The notes under the pieces are model-generated. The model did no database searches and was not told where the DNA came from. It saw nothing but the letters and a program-made list of their open reading frames with translations. DNA of 6,636 nt, from assembly GCA_937907025.1 (NCBI GenBank), contig CALESJ010000047.1, forward strand, positions 1 to 6,636, written 5' to 3'. Both the position numbers and the translations under genes were made by a program. Source of the stretch: an uncultured Faecalibacterium sp. Lineage in GTDB: Bacteria > Bacillota > Clostridia > Oscillospirales > Ruminococcaceae. Of this stretch, positions 6,207 through 6,636 are shown one piece after another. The first letter of the stretch is position 1; each line of letters opens with the position of its first letter.

Positions 6207-6268
6207 TCAAGGTACAACAGACCCCCACCGTTGTGAAATGGTTGGGGGTTTCTATCGTTGTACCTTGA
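6207..6268 (+). repeat. Nested long hairpin (12-bp outer stem, C5/G5 inner stem)
   Basis: TCAAGGTACAAC (6207-6218) pairs perfectly with GTTGTACCTTGA (6257-6268). Inside, AGACCCCCA (6219-6227) pairs with TGGGGGTTT (6243-6251), including one G.U, followed by a CC/GG step with a bulged T. The inner arm is followed by TCT, so the C5/G5 hairpin could be a weak terminator, with the outer stem as part of an alternative fold. Confidence 0.8.
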
Positions 6269-6308
6269 AAATTGAATATGTTGTTCCTGTGAGAAGTATT
6301 TACTTCTT

Positions 6309-6411
6309 TTGTACTGTGGTCGGCCTCAGAAGCCGCTGGGATGCAACAGCCCCCGCCATCAAGTACAACCCTCATAGGCAGAAACCTCCAGCCGGGATGC
6401 TGGGTCGGGGG
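6309..6411 (+). other. Possible pseudoknotted RNA domain
   Basis: TTGTACT (6309-6315) pairs with AGTACAA (6362-6368). CCCCCG (6350-6355), inside that stem, can pair with CGGGGG (6406-6411), outside it, which would form a pseudoknot. Short hairpins CGGC/GCCG (6321-6335) and CCAGC/GCTGG (6388-6403) sit within. Simultaneous formation is inferred. Confidence 0.4.
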
Positions 6412-6464
6412 AAAGCGGGAGATCACCCGCTGCCAGGAACTTTTATATAAAACGCCTTTACTGC

Positions 6465-6525
6465 TTCAGAGCAGATCGGCGGCGGTGATCCTGTATGGGG
6501 ATTGCCGCTGCCAGTGTGCTCTGAA
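6465..6525 (+). repeat. Long stem-loop with G.U wobbles (plus-strand RNA)
   Basis: TTCAGAGCA (6465-6473) pairs perfectly with TGCTCTGAA (6517-6525). After a 4x4 internal loop, 14 further pairs join 6478-6491 with 6499-6512. Three of these are G.U (6481/6509, 6486/6504, 6487/6503) and would be A.C mismatches on the minus strand. No U-tract follows, so it is not a plus-strand intrinsic terminator. Confidence 0.8.
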
Positions 6526-6548
6526 AAAGGCAAACTAAATCATAAACG

Positions 6549-6580
6549 GATTAGCCGAAACCCTTCGATTCCGGCTAATC
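6549..6580 (-). terminator. Hairpin downstream of tRNA-Lys, probable terminator
   Basis: A perfect 9-bp inverted repeat GATTAGCCG (6549-6557) / CGGCTAATC (6572-6580) lies three bases past the tRNA CCA end. On the minus strand it is followed by CGTTTATGATTTAG, a mediocre T-rich tract. It could also stop plus-strand transcripts from the candidate RNA before they cross the tRNA. Confidence 0.5.
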
Positions 6581-6583
6581 GTT

Positions 6584-6636
6584 TGGTGCGCCCGCAGGAA
6601 CTCGAATCCTGGACCCTCTGATTAAAAGTCAGATGC
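6584..6636 (-). tRNA. tRNA-Lys (anticodon UUU), 5' part beyond the window
   Basis: Read on the minus strand: anticodon arm TCTGA-CTTTTAA-TCAGA (6633-6617) with anticodon TTT at 6626-6624; five-base variable loop (6616-6612); T arm CAGGA-TTCGAGT-TCCTG (6611-6595); acceptor 3' strand CGGGCGC (6594-6588); discriminator A; encoded CCA (6586-6584). The D arm and 5' acceptor strand lie beyond base 6636. Its 3' end faces the mobile DNA, the usual geometry for tRNA-targeted integration. Confidence 0.95.

Larger units (their letters stand above)
6020..6540 (+). ncRNA. Candidate structured non-coding RNA or long regulatory leader
   Basis: About 520 bases with no credible gene, downstream of the promoter at 5985-6013. 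Visible stems in order: CCACAA/TTGTGG (6068-6073/6093-6098); ATAAACCAA/TTGGTTTAT (6148-6156/6164-6172); a 12-bp stem around a C5/G5 hairpin (6207-6268); AGAAGT/ACTTCT (6292-6307); TTGTACT/AGTACAA (6309-6315/6362-6368); CCAGC/GCTGG (6388-6392/6399-6403); AGCGGG/CCCGCT (6414-6419/6426-6431); and a 23-pair stem (6465-6525) with three G.U pairs that favour the plus strand. The short frames in the region lack ribosome sites. I do not recognise it as 6S, SRP, RNase P, tmRNA or a known riboswitch. The 3' end is uncertain. One alternative is an antibiotic-resistance-type attenuator leader that has lost its gene. Confidence 0.5.

Noticed and set aside
6127..6450. 107-aa plus-strand frame as a protein gene
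   Set aside because: It has no ribosome site, the sequence is not protein-like beyond the first residues, and it is read through long RNA stems. It is kept only as a possible leader peptide.
1..6636. CRISPR arrays, insertion sequences or a transposase/integrase gene
   Set aside because: No regularly spaced repeats, terminal inverted repeats with a transposase, or recombinase motifs were seen.

Overview
The window looks like accessory DNA from a gut Clostridia-type Firmicute (Oscillospiraceae / Faecalibacterium-like). The evidence is a moderately GC-rich composition, strong purine-rich ribosome binding sites, consensus sigma-A promoters, and a gene set typical of integrative and conjugative elements (ICEs) of that group. 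No marker in the window fixes the species.

Left part (1-2861): the 3' end of a large ICE protein enters from outside the window. It carries an AT-richer internal domain and what looks like a catalytically dead ArdC/ImmA-like metallopeptidase domain. A TTG-started VirD4/TraG-type coupling ATPase follows directly, and the unit closes with a strong intrinsic terminator. Middle part (2862-5223): a two-helix-turn-helix replication-initiator-like gene starts right behind that terminator. Its 3' end runs into an inverted, decayed fragment of a second copy of the same gene family. A clear promoter then drives a 281-aa protein of unknown function with a degenerate helical repeat, and a small acidic protein comes next.

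Right part (5224-6636): a complete DinJ-YafQ type II toxin-antitoxin module has a perfect-consensus promoter and a candidate operator in its spacer. After it comes a second strong promoter (TTGACT, 17 bases, TATAAT) with no credible protein gene behind it. About 520 bases of densely structured, apparently non-coding sequence follow: a 12-bp stem around a C5/G5 hairpin, a possible pseudoknot, and a 23-pair stem containing three G.U wobbles. This is the best candidate for something undescribed. Two versions of one strand (6207-6218 and 6359-6369) compete for the same partner (6257-6268), as in a conformational switch. The window ends in a tRNA-Lys(UUU) on the minus strand whose 3' end faces the accessory DNA, a possible integration site.

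How the parts relate: the coupling protein and replication-like protein belong to conjugative transfer and maintenance, and the toxin-antitoxin pair would stabilise the element. The inverted gene fragment suggests that several related elements have recombined here. The relaxase, integrase and remaining secretion genes are not in the window.
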